Shown here piece after piece: positions 4,694 through 5,971 of a stretch of 5,971 nt of DNA. The notes under the pieces were generated by a model. It was not told the origin of the DNA. It saw nothing but the letters and a program-made list of their open reading frames with translations, and searched no databases. The DNA comes from an uncultured Acidobacteriota bacterium. Its GTDB lineage: Bacteria > Acidobacteriota > Terriglobia > Terriglobales > Acidobacteriaceae. A program made the translations under genes and the position numbers. How positions within the stretch are numbered: position 1 is the stretch's first letter; every line of letters starts with the position of its first letter. The stretch covers positions 1 to 5,971 of the forward strand of contig CAIZGA010000097.1 in assembly GCA_903932385.1 (NCBI GenBank), written 5' to 3'.

Positions 4694-5971
4694 GGCGCTG
4701 GCGGCTGGGCTGACGGTCACCCGAACCATGTTGCCATATATAGTTAGCAGCGGATGACGGACCACGGTGCGGACTTCATAGTCCTGCCCGGGCTGAAATG
4801 CTTCCGTTTCGCGGGTAAATGCCCCGGGAGTGGATACGGATTCCAATGGCAGTGGCTGCCAGCGCGAGGTACGGGCATTGGTGTCCTCACCAGTGATGGT
4901 GCGGTATTCGAAGCCAACCTGCACCGTGGCCTTCGAACCGGGGTTCTGCCATTCGCCGCGCAGCAGGTATTTGCCGCCATTCGCCTGCGGGTCGAGCGTG
5001 GTGGCTGTGGGCGGAATAAAGGCCTGTTCCACATGTGTGATGCGGATGACGGCCGGGTTGGCGTAAACGCCGCTATCGGTCAGGCGCTGGGTGCGCATGG
5101 CGCGGACATGCAGGCCGTCGCTTTGCTCCTTCAAGGTCGGCGTTGGATCGGCACGCTGCTGGTATTCGAAGACTTTGCTGTTCTGGCCGAGGACCGAGAC
5201 CTGACTCTGTGCGGTGGTGCGTACGGATTGCAGAACGAGTTCAGTAAATGTGCCGCGCCGCCACGGCCGATCCACGATGGCATAGAGAGTGCTGGTCTTC
5301 AACTCTTTGCCATTCGCATCCTTGTCGGGAATCTGCGTGAACCAAACATCATTCTCGTTGGTGATGTTCCAGGGACGCGTGTTGTAGATGCATTCAGAGT
5401 TAATGAACATCCACAGACCAATCTGACGGAGACGTTCTTCCTGTTCGATGGGCAGTTCGCCATCCGGCTTGGGGCCAACGTTGAGCAGCAGGTTGCCGCC
5501 GCGCGCGCGGGTGTGGATGAGAATGTCGAGCAGTTCCGGAACAGATTTGTACGTGTCCTGCGGCTGATATTGCCATGAGGTGCCCATCGTCATGTTGGCT
5601 TCCCAGGGGCCTGGCAACGGAGAGCCGGGAACATTCTGCTCGGGTGTTTCTATGCCGCCACGAGTGACAACTATATTCGGCTGCAGCTTCCATGCCAGTT
5701 CGCGCAGGCCGCGCGGATCGCCGTCAAAGAAAATCATGCTGATGGGGCCGTAGTGCGTGAGCAGTTCGGTGATTTGCTGCTGGTCATATTTCAGCAAACC
5801 GGAGTTCACGTTGAACTGCACGTTGGGCACGTAACGGTTGATGGGAATGTTGTGCTTGTAGAGCCAGTAGAAATCGTCGGGTGAATAATAGACGCCGGGG
5901 GCGATGCCCTGTTTGCGCAACGCGGTGTACAGCTCTTTGGTGATGTCGCGGTGGAAGGGCGTATCCATCAC
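4688..5971 (-). CDS. Alpha-L-fucosidase, GH29, C-terminal 427 residues with beta-sandwich tail; N-terminus outside the window
   Basis: The enzyme hydrolyses terminal alpha-linked L-fucose from glycans with retention of configuration. The frame is open to the right edge and ends at TAG. Residues are counted from the first visible one. The second half of the GH29 barrel is present: GVYYSPDDFYW (26-36), FFDGD (81-85) whose Asp83 (5723-5725) is at the place of the GH29 nucleophile, ETPEQ (108-112), PWEANMTMGTSWQY (122-135), then RGGNLLLNVGPKPDGELP (157-174) and NSECIYNTRPW (191-201), the strongest family signatures. The acid/base Glu cannot be assigned; Glu108, Glu111 and Glu124 are candidates. 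Residues about 202-310 resemble the usual C-terminal beta domain, and about 318-427 look like an added fibronectin-III-like module. The first barrel strands, including the expected His-containing substrate motif, and any signal peptide lie beyond the edge, so cell location cannot be judged. It is followed by its own terminator, then the TonB receptor on the same strand. Confidence 0.92.
   Translation of the reverse strand: MMDTPFHRDITKELYTALRKQGIAPGVYYSPDDFYWLYKHNIPINRYVPNVQFNVNSGLLKYDQQQITELLTHYGPISMIFFDGDPRGLRELAWKLQPNIVVTRGGIETPEQNVPGSPLPGPWEANMTMGTSWQYQPQDTYKSVPELLDILIHTRARGGNLLLNVGPKPDGELPIEQEERLRQIGLWMFINSECIYNTRPWNITNENDVWFTQIPDKDANGKELKTSTLYAIVDRPWRRGTFTELVLQSVRTTAQSQVSVLGQNSKVFEYQQRADPTPTLKEQSDGLHVRAMRTQRLTDSGVYANPAVIRITHVEQAFIPPTATTLDPQANGGKYLLRGEWQNPGSKATVQVGFEYRTITGEDTNARTSRWQPLPLESVSTPGAFTRETEAFQPGQDYEVRTVVRHPLLTIYGNMVRVTVSPAASAK

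Noticed and set aside
4754..5578. A 274-residue plus-strand reading frame
   Set aside because: It is antisense and in codon register to the GH29 fucosidase, has no ribosome binding site that I can see and no recognisable domain, and is explained the same way.
1..5971. CRISPR array, insertion sequence, tRNA or rRNA, attachment site
   Set aside because: I saw no regularly spaced repeats, transposase-like frame with terminal inverted repeats, or cloverleaf-like sequence. Nearly all DNA is accounted for by three genes and two intergenic regions.

Overview
The window looks like chromosomal DNA from an acidobacterium, probably of the Terriglobia (Granulicella/Terriglobus/Edaphobacter type). The main reason is the long outer-membrane receptor: a signal peptide, one N-terminal carboxypeptidase-regulatory-like domain, a TonB plug and a very long Asn/Gly/Ser/Thr-rich barrel. 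This is the Oar-like receptor type found in many copies in those genomes. Base composition is moderately GC-rich. This assignment comes from recognising the protein style, not from a marker gene.

Layout: (1) 2-463, plus strand: the 3' end of a gene of uncertain identity, cut by the left edge. (2) 464-590: a short convergent intergenic region with a strong GC-rich hairpin (535-568) that can serve as terminator for both converging genes. (3) 591-4310, minus strand: a complete TonB-dependent receptor of 1239 aa with a well-placed ribosome binding site. (4) 4311-4687: a 377-bp intergenic region holding a candidate promoter, two copies of a CAATTGTC-containing repeat, a 55-bp imperfect dyad, a 12-bp perfect LacI-type palindrome and the terminator of the upstream gene. 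(5) 4688-5971, minus strand: the C-terminal 427 aa of a GH29 alpha-L-fucosidase, cut by the right edge.

The fucosidase and the receptor point the same way but are separated by a strong terminator and a regulator-rich spacer, so the receptor probably has its own transcript. The likely biology is use of fucose-containing glycans: the receptor would import a glycan or another ligand across the outer membrane using TonB energy, and the fucosidase would remove terminal fucose. The link rests on adjacency only, because the receptor's ligand cannot be read from its sequence. No SusD-like partner is visible, as is usual for this receptor type.

I see no phage, transposon, CRISPR, RNA gene or defence system. 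The most interesting material is the regulatory spacer upstream of the receptor and a small hairpin across the stop codon of both minus-strand genes. I do not see convincing evidence of a new multi-gene system.
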